Source: Cellulomonas sp. HZM
GTDB lineage: Bacteria; Actinomycetota; Actinomycetes; Actinomycetales; Cellulomonadaceae
Length of the DNA: 56,803 nucleotides
NCBI RefSeq assembly: GCF_000708885.1
Contig: NZ_JEOE01000019.1
Coordinates: 1 to 56,803 of the forward strand
Reading direction: 5' to 3'
Shown: in pieces, positions 1 to 8,612 of the stretch
Position numbering within the stretch: position 1 is the first letter of the stretch
Layout of the letters: every line of letters begins with the position of its first letter
The notes under the pieces: generated by a model
The model's input: only the letters and a program-made list of their open reading frames with translations
Database searches by the model: none
What the model was told of the DNA's origin: nothing
Made by a program: the position numbers and the translations under genes

Positions 1-101
1 CATCAAAGATGAGCCATATGGCATCGACTACTTGGCACACTGTTGAGTTCTCAAGGAACAGACGCGCATCCGATTCAGTCTCTCGACCTGCCCGGAGGCA
101 A
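1..101 (-). promoter_or_regulatory. rRNA operon leader (antitermination boxA-like region)
   Basis: Read on the minus strand, bases 60-31 match the conserved segment that precedes 16S rRNA in actinobacteria (TTGAGAACTCAACAGTGTGCC core, preceded by TGTTCC). It contains the short inverted repeat TTGAG/CTCAA and a boxA-like element. The 16S gene itself would begin beyond the left edge and is not visible, so this is a leader call only. The transcript starts near 102 and runs leftward out of the window. Confidence 0.75.
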
Positions 102-137
102 CCGTTCTAACTTAGCGGAGCCGCTCCAGTTCGTCAA
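102..137 (-). promoter_or_regulatory. rRNA operon promoter
   Basis: On the minus strand a -35 hexamer TTGACG (137-132) and a -10 hexamer TAAGTT (114-109) are separated by exactly 17 bases, with predicted transcription start near 102. The position about 40 bases upstream of the leader fits an rRNA P promoter. A weaker second candidate (TAATGT near 303-298) lies further upstream and is not claimed. Confidence 0.7.
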
Positions 138-411
138 CCCGCCTCATCGGCGCGTCGTGGATCTGGTCGAGCTCCATCCGATCGGGTTCAGGGCGCACTG
201 GGTGGCCTGCGATCCGATCGGGGTTGTAGCCGCCTGCGGGACCAGCCACCGGGTTCGATCCCTGGTGTCCGTTCCTCCCTGCCGGGCGACGTCGAGAACA
301 TTACGCAGGAGGTCGCGCCAGGAGCAAATCCGCACCGTGGTGACGGCCGCCACATGGCCCCGCTGGCCCTCTGAACTGCGAGGACACCTGCTCGGCGACC
401 GGCGGTGCCCC
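138..411. other. Intergenic region, no gene seen
   Basis: This stretch separates the end of the thioredoxin-like gene from the rRNA promoter. It contains a T-arm-like hairpin (CACCGGG TTCGATC CCTGGTG near 248-269) but no matching tRNA acceptor, D or anticodon arms. GATCCGATCGG-type short repeats are present. I see no open frame with coding character. Additional upstream rRNA promoter elements could lie here. Confidence 0.5.
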
Positions 412-1341
412 TCAGTACAGGGCGTTGGCCATCGCCCGGCGGGCGGAGGTGACGCGCGGGTCGGCCGAGCCCACGACCTCGAACAGGTCGACGAGCCGTT
501 GTCGCACCGCGTCCGACTTCGTGGCCGCGAGGAGGTCGACGAGGCGGGCGAACGCGTCGTCGATCTTGCCGCCGAGCACGTCCAGGTCGGCGACGGCCAG
601 CTGTGCTTGCTCGTCGTGCGGCGCAGCCGCGGCCGCTGCGCGGACCGCCTGGAGGTCGGCCCCCCGCGTGCGCACGAGGAGCTGGACCTGGGCCAGGCCG
701 GCGCGTGCGAGGTCGTCGCGCGGGTTCTCACGCAGCGCCTGCTCGTACGCGGCGACGGCCGCGTCGAGGTCGTCGCGCTCGATCGCGTCGTACGCCGCCT
801 GGTGCAGGGGCGGCAGGGGCGGCTCGGGCTCCGGCTCGGGAGCGGCGGAGGTGTCCGCCGGAGTCACGGTCCCCGTCAGGCCGTTCGCCTCCGCGGCGGC
901 GAGCACCTGGTCGATCACGCCGCGGACCTGCTCGCGCGGGGGTGCGCCCTGGTAGAGCGGGAGGGGCTGGCCTGCGAGCACCGCGACCACCGACGGCACG
1001 GACTGCGCCTGGAAGGCCGCCGCGACGTTCGGGTTGGCCTCGGAGTCGATGCGTGCCAGGAGCCAGCGGCCCGCGTCCTCGTCGGCGAGGTCGGCAAGGT
1101 CGGCGATCGCGCTCTGGCTGACCTCGCTCCACGACGCCCACAGCACGACCACGACCGGGTGCTGCGTCGAGCGCTGGACGAGATCCGGGAAAGACGCCTC
1201 GTCGACGTCGACGACGTACGCGCCCGGGGCCGGCAGCCCGCCGGGTGTCCCCGGCGCGGGCGTCGCGGGCCGCGTGAAGGCCGACAGGTCGACGGCACCC
1301 CGCGCGTCGAGACGGGGACGGGAACCAGGAGGCTGCGACAT
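412..1341 (-). CDS. Thioredoxin-fold TPR co-chaperone (YbbN/CnoX-like), catalytic cysteines absent
   Basis: A 309-residue protein with a thioredoxin-like domain at about residues 40-148 and TPR-like helices at about 178-300. The strand before the active site reads VVVVLWASWSEVS; the usual CGPC is replaced by SEVS (about residues 72-75), so no dithiol chemistry is possible there. The cis-proline region (SVPSVVA) is kept. The start at 1341 was chosen over 1386 because GAAGGAT lies just upstream of it. YbbN-family proteins act as cytosolic holdases that pass clients to chaperones; that role is inferred by family. It lies 68 bases downstream of the lipoprotein gene and may be cotranscribed with it. 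Confidence 0.85.
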   Translation of the reverse strand: MSQPPGSRPRLDARGAVDLSAFTRPATPAPGTPGGLPAPGAYVVDVDEASFPDLVQRSTQHPVVVVLWASWSEVSQSAIADLADLADEDAGRWLLARIDSEANPNVAAAFQAQSVPSVVAVLAGQPLPLYQGAPPREQVRGVIDQVLAAAEANGLTGTVTPADTSAAPEPEPEPPLPPLHQAAYDAIERDDLDAAVAAYEQALRENPRDDLARAGLAQVQLLVRTRGADLQAVRAAAAAAPHDEQAQLAVADLDVLGGKIDDAFARLVDLLAATKSDAVRQRLVDLFEVVGSADPRVTSARRAMANALY

Positions 1342-1409
1342 GTCGTGATCCTTCGTCGTGGGAGCGGACCGGGCGGAGATCGGCACAGGGGCCGCGCGGC
1401 GGCCTGGCG

Positions 1410-2453
1410 TCAGCTCGCCTTCGCGCCGGTGATGACCGACTCGAAGGCGAGGACGCGCATGTTGTCGTCGCTGCCCTTGGGGGGAACGTAGAGGACGAGC
1501 ACGTCGGTGGACGTGCGGGTGAAGCTCTTCGAGGCCGTCTTCTTGCCCGACAGCGCGCGGTAGAACGGGTCGGAGATCGGGACCGTCGCACCCTTGAGCG
1601 TGATGGTGGTCGCGGCGACCGACGTGATGCCACCGACGACGATCGCGCCGCCGTCGATCGTGCCGAGGCTCACGACCGGCTCGTCGTCAGCCGTGTACGA
1701 CTCGTCGTACGTGCCCGAGCCCTTGACCGCCTTCTCGTTGCGTGTGCGCAGCTCCTCGATCTCCGTCAGGGACGCGTTCTTCTCGAACGCGTCGGCGTGA
1801 TCGGACTTGCTGCCGTTCTCGAGCAGGTCGGCGTACTGGTCGAGCGCGTCCTGTGGCGCGACCGTGAGCGCCGACGAGTCGGGCGCCACGACCGGGCTGC
1901 CGACCAGCGCGGGCGCGGTCTGCGGCATCTCGGTGCCGGGCAGCAGCCGCGACCAGCCCCACAGCTTGTACTGGGCCCGCGGGTCGTCCTGACGCAGGAC
2001 CAGGATGCGCTGGGCCTGCAGGTCGTCGGGCTGGTCGGTCACGACCACCTGCGTGCGTGGCCACGAGTCGGTGCGCGGGACGATCGTCGCCTGGGCTGTC
2101 GTCGGGAGGGCCGTGGGCTCGCGCTTGCCGTCCGTCGCGTCGGCACGCACGTACTCGGCCCCGCGCATCGTCAGCGCAGGCTCCTCGAGCCGCGGCTTCA
2201 GCGCGTCGGCGTCCAGCTTCTTGTCGCCGGCCGCGAGCACGAGGCCGAGCGCGTCGAGGATGCGGTCCGACTGCGCCGGGACGACGGCCGCGGGTGCGAC
2301 CGCGGGCGCGGGCTCGGGGGACGGCTGCGGCGGCGACGACGCGCACGCCGTGAGCGTCAGGGCCGCGGCGATCGCGACCGCCGCGACGCGAGGTCCGCGA
2401 CGGCGGCGGGACGGTGCGGCAGCGAGCGGGGAGCGGGCGGGGCGCGCGGTCAT
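1410..2453 (-). CDS. Predicted lipoprotein of unknown function
   Basis: A 347-residue protein with an arginine-rich n-region, a hydrophobic stretch and the lipobox LTAC (Cys37), so it should be exported and lipidated. The mature part starts with a Pro/Ala-rich linker and continues as a mixed alpha/beta domain of about 280 residues that I do not recognise by name; similar standalone lipoproteins occur in actinobacteria. Its ATG overlaps the stop codon of the upstream membrane-protein gene (ATGA), so the two are translationally coupled. A role in the cell envelope with that partner is inference. Confidence 0.85.
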   Translation of the reverse strand: MTARPARSPLAAAPSRRRRGPRVAAVAIAAALTLTACASSPPQPSPEPAPAVAPAAVVPAQSDRILDALGLVLAAGDKKLDADALKPRLEEPALTMRGAEYVRADATDGKREPTALPTTAQATIVPRTDSWPRTQVVVTDQPDDLQAQRILVLRQDDPRAQYKLWGWSRLLPGTEMPQTAPALVGSPVVAPDSSALTVAPQDALDQYADLLENGSKSDHADAFEKNASLTEIEELRTRNEKAVKGSGTYDESYTADDEPVVSLGTIDGGAIVVGGITSVAATTITLKGATVPISDPFYRALSGKKTASKSFTRTSTDVLVLYVPPKGSDDNMRVLAFESVITGAKAS

Positions 2454-4087
2454 CGGTCCTCCCCTGCGTCGGTCGCCGCATCGTTCGCTGCGTCGTTAGC
2501 TGCATCGGAGACTGCATCGTCGCCAGCCTCGTCCGTCCCGGACCCCGGCTGGGTGGGCGGCAGGCCCCAGGCGCGACGCCACGCGTCCGCGCGCGAGCCG
2601 TGCGCGGGATCCGTCGGGGCGACGACGACCGGCATCGTCTGCGCGAGGTCCGCTGCCGAGGCGTCGGGCTCCCCTGCTGCAGCAGCCGCGGAGGAGGTCG
2701 GCGCGGGACTCGACGGCGACGCGGCGGTCGGGGCGTTCGTCCCGCCGGGCAGCCACGTGGGGCGCGCGTGCGGACGGGCCGCCGGCGTGCCCGTGCCCTG
2801 GCCGGTGGCGGGGTCGGGGGTCGGCGTCGGCGGCGTCCATGAGCTACCCGCACTCGGCGCGGGCGCCGGGAGCGCGGCGCGCAGCCACGCCGGGCGCGCG
2901 GCCTCGGGGGGCGCCTCGGTCTGCCCGGTGCCCTCGGCAGACGACGTCGCGGCGATCCCACGGATCACCTGGGTCGTGTCGTCGGGTTCCCCTGACGCAG
3001 CGGACCGGTCGGGCCGGCCCGGCTGGCCAGGCTGAGCCGGCTGGAGGGCGACAGGGTCGGGCACGACCGGGATCGCGCCCGTCCGGAGCGCGCGGCGCGT
3101 GAGCGGCTGGGTCGGCGCGACGGGTACCGAGGGCGCGATCGTCGAGACGTCGGGCCTCGCGGGCGGTGCGGCGAGGACTGCCGGGTCCTGGGCAGGGGAC
3201 TGAGCCGGGGACTGAGCCGGGGCCGGGGAGGTTGCGGGCGGTGCCGCGACGCGCGGGATCGCGCCCGTCCGCGGGCGCGACGACCGTGCCGCCTCCTGCG
3301 CCTCGCGGATCTGCCGACGCGTGAGACCAGCCGTCCCTGCGCCCACCGCGGGGATCGCATCGGTCGTCACGGGCTCCCACTGCGCCTCGTCGCCCCCGCG
3401 ACCACGGAACCGGTCGCGCGCCAGCAGAGCGGCGGCGGCGAGGACGAGGAGCGAGCCGAGGACCACGCACGGCCACAACCACGGCGTCGTGACGACGCGT
3501 GGCCACGACAGCGACAGCTGCGGAGCGGTGTCGGTGCCGACTGCGAGGAGCGTCCAACGGCCCGGCTGGGCGGGCCACACGAGGCGGGCGGAGCCGTTGC
3601 CCGTCGCCTGGGCGACCCACAGGTCGGAGCCGGTCGGGTCGGCGACGTCGGTCGTGGCCGACTCGTCGGACCTCGAGGTCGCGGTCGGGGTCGGGGTCGC
3701 GCCGGTCGTCGCCGTGACTCCCGCCGTCGCCGACGTCGTCGGTCCGGGCGTGGCGCTGCCGGACGGCTTCGTCGTCACCGCGAGCGTGTGCCAGCCGTCG
3801 AGGCCCGTGACCGTCGCATGCGACTCGGAACCGACCCAGCCGGTCACGTCGGTGTCCCGGCCGATCGCGAGCACGACGGGCGAGCCGTCGGACGTCGTCG
3901 CCCGGACCGTGACGGGGTCGCCCCCGAGCTCGAGCACCCCGGGCGCCGTCACGAGGGTGTGGTTGCCGGTCGGAGCCGTGGCGACGAGCACGTCGTCGGC
4001 CTTCCACGCCGTCGCCGACGCGACACCGAGGCCGATGACGACGAGGCCGACGACGCCGGCGGCAGCCGTGATCAGACGATGGGGCAC
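2450..4087 (-). CDS. Two-pass membrane protein with Pro/Ala-rich cytoplasmic tail, unknown function
   Basis: A 545-residue protein beginning at GTG 4087, chosen because GGAGAGGAT lies just upstream; much longer in-frame extensions lack a ribosome site and coding character. It has an N-terminal hydrophobic segment (about residues 5-27), an extracytoplasmic region of about 170 residues with a Thr/Ser/Ala-rich stretch, a second membrane segment (LWPCVVLGSLLVLAAAALL, about 200-220) and a long Pro/Ala-rich tail. The topology resembles actinobacterial envelope proteins whose tails bind cytoplasmic partners, but no specific family is recognised. A TATCCT -10 candidate lies at 4121-4116. Confidence 0.85.
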   Translation of the reverse strand: MPHRLITAAAGVVGLVVIGLGVASATAWKADDVLVATAPTGNHTLVTAPGVLELGGDPVTVRATTSDGSPVVLAIGRDTDVTGWVGSESHATVTGLDGWHTLAVTTKPSGSATPGPTTSATAGVTATTGATPTPTATSRSDESATTDVADPTGSDLWVAQATGNGSARLVWPAQPGRWTLLAVGTDTAPQLSLSWPRVVTTPWLWPCVVLGSLLVLAAAALLARDRFRGRGGDEAQWEPVTTDAIPAVGAGTAGLTRRQIREAQEAARSSRPRTGAIPRVAAPPATSPAPAQSPAQSPAQDPAVLAAPPARPDVSTIAPSVPVAPTQPLTRRALRTGAIPVVPDPVALQPAQPGQPGRPDRSAASGEPDDTTQVIRGIAATSSAEGTGQTEAPPEAARPAWLRAALPAPAPSAGSSWTPPTPTPDPATGQGTGTPAARPHARPTWLPGGTNAPTAASPSSPAPTSSAAAAAGEPDASAADLAQTMPVVVAPTDPAHGSRADAWRRAWGLPPTQPGSGTDEAGDDAVSDAANDAANDAATDAGEDR

Positions 4088-4313
4088 GCAGGGATCCTCT
4101 CCGATGGGCGGCTCCAGGATAGGCAGAGGTGCAGGTCGGCACAGAACGGGCCGATGCGCGGACGTGCGGTCGGCGTGCGACGACCATGTGGTCGGGCGGA
4201 CGGGCCGGTCGCGAGGGTGGCCGACCGCGTATCGTTGGCGGCTGGTCCCGTCCGTGCGTCGTGCGCCCTCGACCGAGGACGCCTCGACGGCGCCGCCCCA
4301 GGAGGAAACGCTC

Positions 4314-6503
4314 GTGCCCGACGCCCGGCCCACCTTCCCCGTCGTCAACTTCCGCGGATACGAGCGCGAGGCGGTCGACGAGCGCATCGCGGCGCTGGAG
4401 CAGTCCGTCGCCGAGGCCCGCCGCCAGGTCGAGGCCCTCGACGCGAAGGCCATGCAGTCGTCGGCCGAGCTGGCCGAGGCGCACCGCCAGCTCCGCGAGG
4501 CCGAGCGGCCGACGTACTCGGGGCTCGGGTCGCGCATCGAGCAGCTGCTGCGCTCCGCCGAGGAGCAGTCGTCGGACGTCGTCACGCAGGCGAACGCGCA
4601 GGCGGCGGACTCGCTCGCACGCGCCAAGCTCTCCGCGGGCCAGCTGCGCGCTCGTGCCGAGAACGAGGTCGCGGAGCTGCTCGCGACCGCGCGGCGTGAG
4701 GCCGACGAGGTGCGCACGACCGCGGCGACCGAGGCCGAGAGCACGCTCACCGCGGCCCAGCGGCGCGCCGAGGAGCTCGTCGGCTCGGCCGAGCGCGAGG
4801 CCGCACGGATCCAGTCCGCGATCACGACCGAGGAGAGCGAGCGACGAGCGTCGCTCGAGCGAGAGCTGGGCACGCTGCGGGCGAGCGTCGAGAACGAGGC
4901 CACGCAGCTCCGGATCGCGACCGAGCGCACGGCGAACGAGCTGCGTACGCGCGCTGAGCAGGAGACCACTGCCCAGCGCGAGCAGGCCGAGCGCTACTCG
5001 CAGGACCTGCGCCAGAGCGCCGACGCCGACACCACCGCGCTGCGACAGCAGACCGAGGCGGAGACCGCGAAGCTGCGGCAGGACACGGACCGTTCGGTCG
5101 CCGAGCTGCGCTCGCAGGCCGCGTCCGAGATCGCCGCGCTGCGTCAGCAGGCCGACGACGAGACGACGTCCCAGCGCACGCAGGCGCAGGAGTTCGCCGA
5201 CGCGACCCGCTCCGCCGCCGAGCGCGACGCCGCGGCGCTGCAGCAGCGCGTCGCGACCGAGATCGCCGCGCTGCGTGCGGAGGCCGAGCAGTACGCGGCC
5301 TACGTTCGGGCCTCCGCCGACCGCGAGACGGGCGAGCAGCGGGCCGCCGTGGCCGACGAGATCGCTACCGCTCGTGCCGAGCACGAGGCCACGCTCACCA
5401 GCATGCGCACCGAGGCCGAGCAGTACTCCGCCGAGCTGCGCGCCGCCGCGGAACGCGAGACCGGCGACCTGAGGGCGCGCGCGCACCACGAGACGACGCA
5501 CCAGCGCGAGAGCGCCGAGCGCGAGACCACCGAGCTGCGCGACGTCACCGCGCGCGAGGCAGCGGAGCTGCGGGCGAGCGCGGATCGCGAGTCGCGTGAG
5601 CTCGCGGACCGTACCCGCCTCGACGCCGAGCGCGTCCTGACCGAGGCCCGCCGATCCGCGGGCGAGACCGTCTCGGGCGCGAAGGCCCGGGCCGAGGAGC
5701 TCGTGGCCCAGGCCGAGCAGCGCCTCGCGGACGCCGAGCTGGAGATCGCCGCGAAGCGCGAGGCCTCCGAGCGCGAGGACGCCGAGCGTCACGAGGCCGC
5801 ACGAGCGGACACCGAGCGACTGGTGCACGACGCCGAGGCGCACGCGGCCGAGGCCGAGGAGCGAGTCGCGAAGGCGCTCGCCCAGGCCGAGAAGGTCCGC
5901 GTCGACGCCGAGGCTGGTGCCAAGGAGCTGCTGTCCAACGCGCGGCGCAACGCCGACCGCGTGGTCGCCGAGGCTCGCGAGCACGCCGAGAAGCAGCTCT
6001 CGGACGCCATGACCGAGTCGGAGCGCGAGCGCACGACCGCCGCCCGTCAGGTCGAGGACCTCAACCGCCAGCGCGAGTCGATCACCACGTACCTCGACGA
6101 GCTGCGCAACCTGCTCGGGCACGACCCCGACCGCGCGGCGCTCGAGCGCGCGCGCCGCGCCGAGGCCGCGTTCAACAAGCAGCAGGAGGCGTCCCCGGCA
6201 GGGTCCGGTGGTGCCGCCCGGCCGGCGGCCAAGGCGGCCAAGGCCCGCACGACGAAGGCTCGGCCCGCGCCGGTGTCGGTGGCCGCGAGCGCTGCTGCGC
6301 CGCAGGGCGGTGCGGAGAAGGACGGTCCGGAGAAGGACGGCTCGCCGCAGGGCGCTGCGCCGAACGCGGCTCCCGACGGTGCGAAGGACGGCGCGAGCGA
6401 GAGTGCGGGCGCTCCCGCGTCGGGTGCGGCGGGCGACGAGGCTGCGAGCGAGCCGTCGGTGGTCCCGCAGGACGAGCAGCCGCAGCCGTCGTCGGCCGAC
6501 TGA
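4314..6503 (+). CDS. Long coiled-coil protein with DivIVA-like N-terminus (Scy/FilP type)
   Basis: A 729-residue protein starting at GTG 4314, preceded by AGGAGG at 4300-4305. Residues 8-30 (NFRGYEREAVDERI) resemble the membrane-binding GYxxxxVD motif of DivIVA proteins. Residues of about 25-600 are nearly uninterrupted coiled coil rich in Glu, Ala, Arg and Gln, with 11-residue-like periodicity around AELR/TELR units. The last 120 residues are low-complexity Ala/Pro/Lys. Proteins of this build (Scy, FilP) organise polar growth or intermediate-filament-like structures in actinomycetes; that function is inferred. It is divergent from the membrane-protein gene. Confidence 0.88.
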   Translation: MPDARPTFPVVNFRGYEREAVDERIAALEQSVAEARRQVEALDAKAMQSSAELAEAHRQLREAERPTYSGLGSRIEQLLRSAEEQSSDVVTQANAQAADSLARAKLSAGQLRARAENEVAELLATARREADEVRTTAATEAESTLTAAQRRAEELVGSAEREAARIQSAITTEESERRASLERELGTLRASVENEATQLRIATERTANELRTRAEQETTAQREQAERYSQDLRQSADADTTALRQQTEAETAKLRQDTDRSVAELRSQAASEIAALRQQADDETTSQRTQAQEFADATRSAAERDAAALQQRVATEIAALRAEAEQYAAYVRASADRETGEQRAAVADEIATARAEHEATLTSMRTEAEQYSAELRAAAERETGDLRARAHHETTHQRESAERETTELRDVTAREAAELRASADRESRELADRTRLDAERVLTEARRSAGETVSGAKARAEELVAQAEQRLADAELEIAAKREASEREDAERHEAARADTERLVHDAEAHAAEAEERVAKALAQAEKVRVDAEAGAKELLSNARRNADRVVAEAREHAEKQLSDAMTESERERTTAARQVEDLNRQRESITTYLDELRNLLGHDPDRAALERARRAEAAFNKQQEASPAGSGGAARPAAKAAKARTTKARPAPVSVAASAAAPQGGAEKDGPEKDGSPQGAAPNAAPDGAKDGASESAGAPASGAAGDEAASEPSVVPQDEQPQPSSAD

Positions 6504-6519
6504 GCACGGCAGCGCGGCG

Positions 6520-6936
6520 ATGACCGACGCCGGGGCGTGGCGCGCGCAGCGCAGCGAGGCCGCCGCCGCGCACGCCGAGGCCCTGCGACGACGCCAGCAG
6601 GCCGAGTCCGCGCAGGCGGCGCAGATGCTCGCGGAGTTCGTGGTGCGGGCACGCGTCCACGGGCCCGATCCCGAGCCGTTGCGCGCACGGTCGTCGGACG
6701 GGCGGGCGCGGTACCGCACGCCGCTCGTCGGCTGGTACCTGCGGGTGGACGAGAGCGTCGCGGTCGACACCCACGGCCGCTTCTACGTGCTCCGTGCCGC
6801 GCCGAGCCTCGCCGCGCGGTTCCGTGGTGTCACGCCGGAGCCGTCGGACCCGCCGCTGGTCCTCGGCGCGGGTGGGCGTGACGGCGAGTCGCTCGACCTG
6901 CGCCAGGCGCTCGACCGCGTGCTCGCGCAGCACTGA
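6520..6936 (+). CDS. Conserved small protein of unknown function
   Basis: A 138-residue protein starting 16 bases after the coiled-coil gene, so very probably in the same transcript. The first 45 residues are an Ala/Gln/Arg-rich helix (EAAAAHAEALRRRQQAESAQ). A small globular region follows, with VGWYLRVDESVAVDTHGRFY and a C-terminal LDLRQALDRVLAQ helix. There is no signal peptide or membrane segment. The product is not recognised. The tight linkage suggests it works with the coiled-coil protein, which is inference only. Confidence 0.75.
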   Translation: MTDAGAWRAQRSEAAAAHAEALRRRQQAESAQAAQMLAEFVVRARVHGPDPEPLRARSSDGRARYRTPLVGWYLRVDESVAVDTHGRFYVLRAAPSLAARFRGVTPEPSDPPLVLGAGGRDGESLDLRQALDRVLAQH

Positions 6937-6992
6937 GCCGCAGGGGCTCGCCGCCGCGACGAGACGGGGCGCGCCGGTCGGCTGGTGCGGGC

Positions 6993-7775
6993 TCAGCCGG
7001 CGTTCAGGCCCGCGTCCGTGCGGCCGACGAGCTCGTCGAGAGCGGCCGCGACCGCGGCCGGCCGTTCGAGCGCCGACAGGTGACCTGCGGCCGGCACGAC
7101 GACGAGCGGGGCGCTCGCCGCAGCGGCCATGTGCTCTGCCTGGTCGAGCGGCGTCAACGTGTCCTCGGCCCCGACGACCACCACCGCCGGACCGGCGAAC
7201 GCCGCGAGGACGTCCGTGCGGTCGGGGCGTGCGGCCATCGCGCGCTGGGACCACGCCACACCCGCGGGGGGCTGCTCCTCGATCCACTGCGCGACCTGCT
7301 CCTGGAGCTCGGGCCGGGCGTTCCGTGTGCTCGCGCCGAGGAGCGTCTGGGCCATCGGGCGGACGGGGGCGACCGTGCCCTGCTCGTCGGCCTCGGCCGC
7401 GATCCGCAGCCGGTTGGCCCGCGCGTCGTCGGTGTCCGCCGTCGACTTGGTGTCCACGAGGCCGAGCGCCGCGACGAGGTCCGGCCGGCGCTCTGCGAGC
7501 GCCAGAGCGACGTAGCCACCCATGGACAGGCCCGCCACGACCGCGTGTCCCACCCCTGCGGCGTCCAGCTGCGCCGCGAGTCGATCGGCTGCCGCGTCCA
7601 CCGACGGCTCCGGGCGGTCGGGAGGCGAGCCCGCGGAGCCCGGCAGATCGACCGCGAGGACCGTGCGGCCCTCCAGGGCGTCCGCGACGTCGAGCCACAT
7701 GCGATGGTCGAGCGGGAAGGCGTGCAGCAGCACCACGGGCGTGCCCGTCCCGGTGCGGAGCTCGTGGAACGTCAT
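6993..7775 (-). CDS. Alpha/beta hydrolase
   Basis: A 260-residue alpha/beta-hydrolase-fold enzyme. The N-terminal VVLLHAFPLDHRMW supplies the oxyanion-hole region, GLSMGG the nucleophilic serine elbow, VGAEDTLTP the acid and AAGHLSALE the catalytic histidine. The substrate cannot be told from sequence; the layout is like 3-oxoadipate enol-lactonase and similar esterases. Its start (ATG 7775) overlaps the stop of the neighbouring hydrolase gene as ATGA, so the two hydrolases are an operon. Confidence 0.88.
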   Translation of the reverse strand: MTFHELRTGTGTPVVLLHAFPLDHRMWLDVADALEGRTVLAVDLPGSAGSPPDRPEPSVDAAADRLAAQLDAAGVGHAVVAGLSMGGYVALALAERRPDLVAALGLVDTKSTADTDDARANRLRIAAEADEQGTVAPVRPMAQTLLGASTRNARPELQEQVAQWIEEQPPAGVAWSQRAMAARPDRTDVLAAFAGPAVVVVGAEDTLTPLDQAEHMAAAASAPLVVVPAAGHLSALERPAAVAAALDELVGRTDAGLNAG

Positions 7776-8605
7776 GCGGCGCCCTCGTCCGAGTCGTCGT
7801 CGCCACGTTCGTCGAGCTCGTCGGGCGCCCGCGTCACGGCTGGCGGGAGGGCACCGGACGCCGTCTCGCTCGGGCCGTCCCACTCGGTCGGCAGCGGACC
7901 GCGCCCCGGCAGCACGTGGCCGACGATCTCGTCGAGCACCCGACGCACCGCGGGCTCCCCCACCCACAGGTGCTTCGCACCGTCGACGCCGATGACCTCG
8001 GCCTGCGGCACGCGTGCGAAGCGCCGACGGGCCTCGTCGGGCCGCAGGTAGTCGTCGTGCTCGGGGACGAGCACCACGAGCGGCGTGCCGGTCGCGGCCC
8101 ACGCGTCCAGGTCGGCGTCGGTCGCGCGGTGCAGCGGCGGCGACAGCAGAAGGGCGCCCTCGATCGCCGGGTCGCGACCGTGCATGAGGGCCAGCTCGGT
8201 GCCGAACGACCAGCCGACGAGCCACGGGCGGGGCAGGTCGCGGAACTCGGCGAGCTCGATCGCCGCGGCGACGTCGAACCGCTCCGCCGCACCGCCGTCG
8301 AACGCACCCTCGCTCGTCCCGCGAGGGCTCGACGTCCCGCGCGTGTTGAACCTCAGGACCGCGAGGCCCGCGAGCGCCGGCAGCCGCCACGCCGCCTTGC
8401 GGAACACGTGCGAGTCCATGTAGCCGCCGTGCGTCGGCAGCGGGTGGAGCGTCACGAGCGTCGCGGTGGGCGGCACCGGCGCGCCGCTCTCGTCGACCGG
8501 GAGCGCGAGCTCGCCGACGAGCGTCAGGCCGTCGGCGGTGTGCAGCTCGACGTCCTCGCGCAGCGCGGGCAGGACGGTGAGGGATCGGATGGGGGTGCTC
8601 ATCAC
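7772..8605 (-). CDS. Alpha/beta hydrolase (dienelactone hydrolase/KANL3-Tex30-like)
   Basis: A 277-residue protein with an N-terminal beta-sandwich edge, LVTLHPLPTHGGYMDSHVF and LRFNTRGTSSP. The serine elbow is GWSFGTELAL, the acid is in PEHDDYLRP and the histidine in DGAKHLW. This is the pattern of small serine hydrolases near the dienelactone hydrolase and KANL3/Tex30 groups. Two adjacent Met codons make the exact start uncertain by one residue. The C-terminus ends in an acidic tail that overlaps the next hydrolase gene. Substrate unknown. Confidence 0.87.
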   Translation of the reverse strand: MMSTPIRSLTVLPALREDVELHTADGLTLVGELALPVDESGAPVPPTATLVTLHPLPTHGGYMDSHVFRKAAWRLPALAGLAVLRFNTRGTSSPRGTSEGAFDGGAAERFDVAAAIELAEFRDLPRPWLVGWSFGTELALMHGRDPAIEGALLLSPPLHRATDADLDAWAATGTPLVVLVPEHDDYLRPDEARRRFARVPQAEVIGVDGAKHLWVGEPAVRRVLDEIVGHVLPGRGPLPTEWDGPSETASGALPPAVTRAPDELDERGDDDSDEGAA

Positions 8606-8612
8606 GACGAGC

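Noticed and set aside
245..275. T-arm-like hairpin (CACCGGG TTCGATC CCTGGTG) suggesting a tRNA
   Set aside because: No acceptor, D or anticodon arm can be built around it; the 3' flank TGTCCGT has no partner upstream at tRNA distance.
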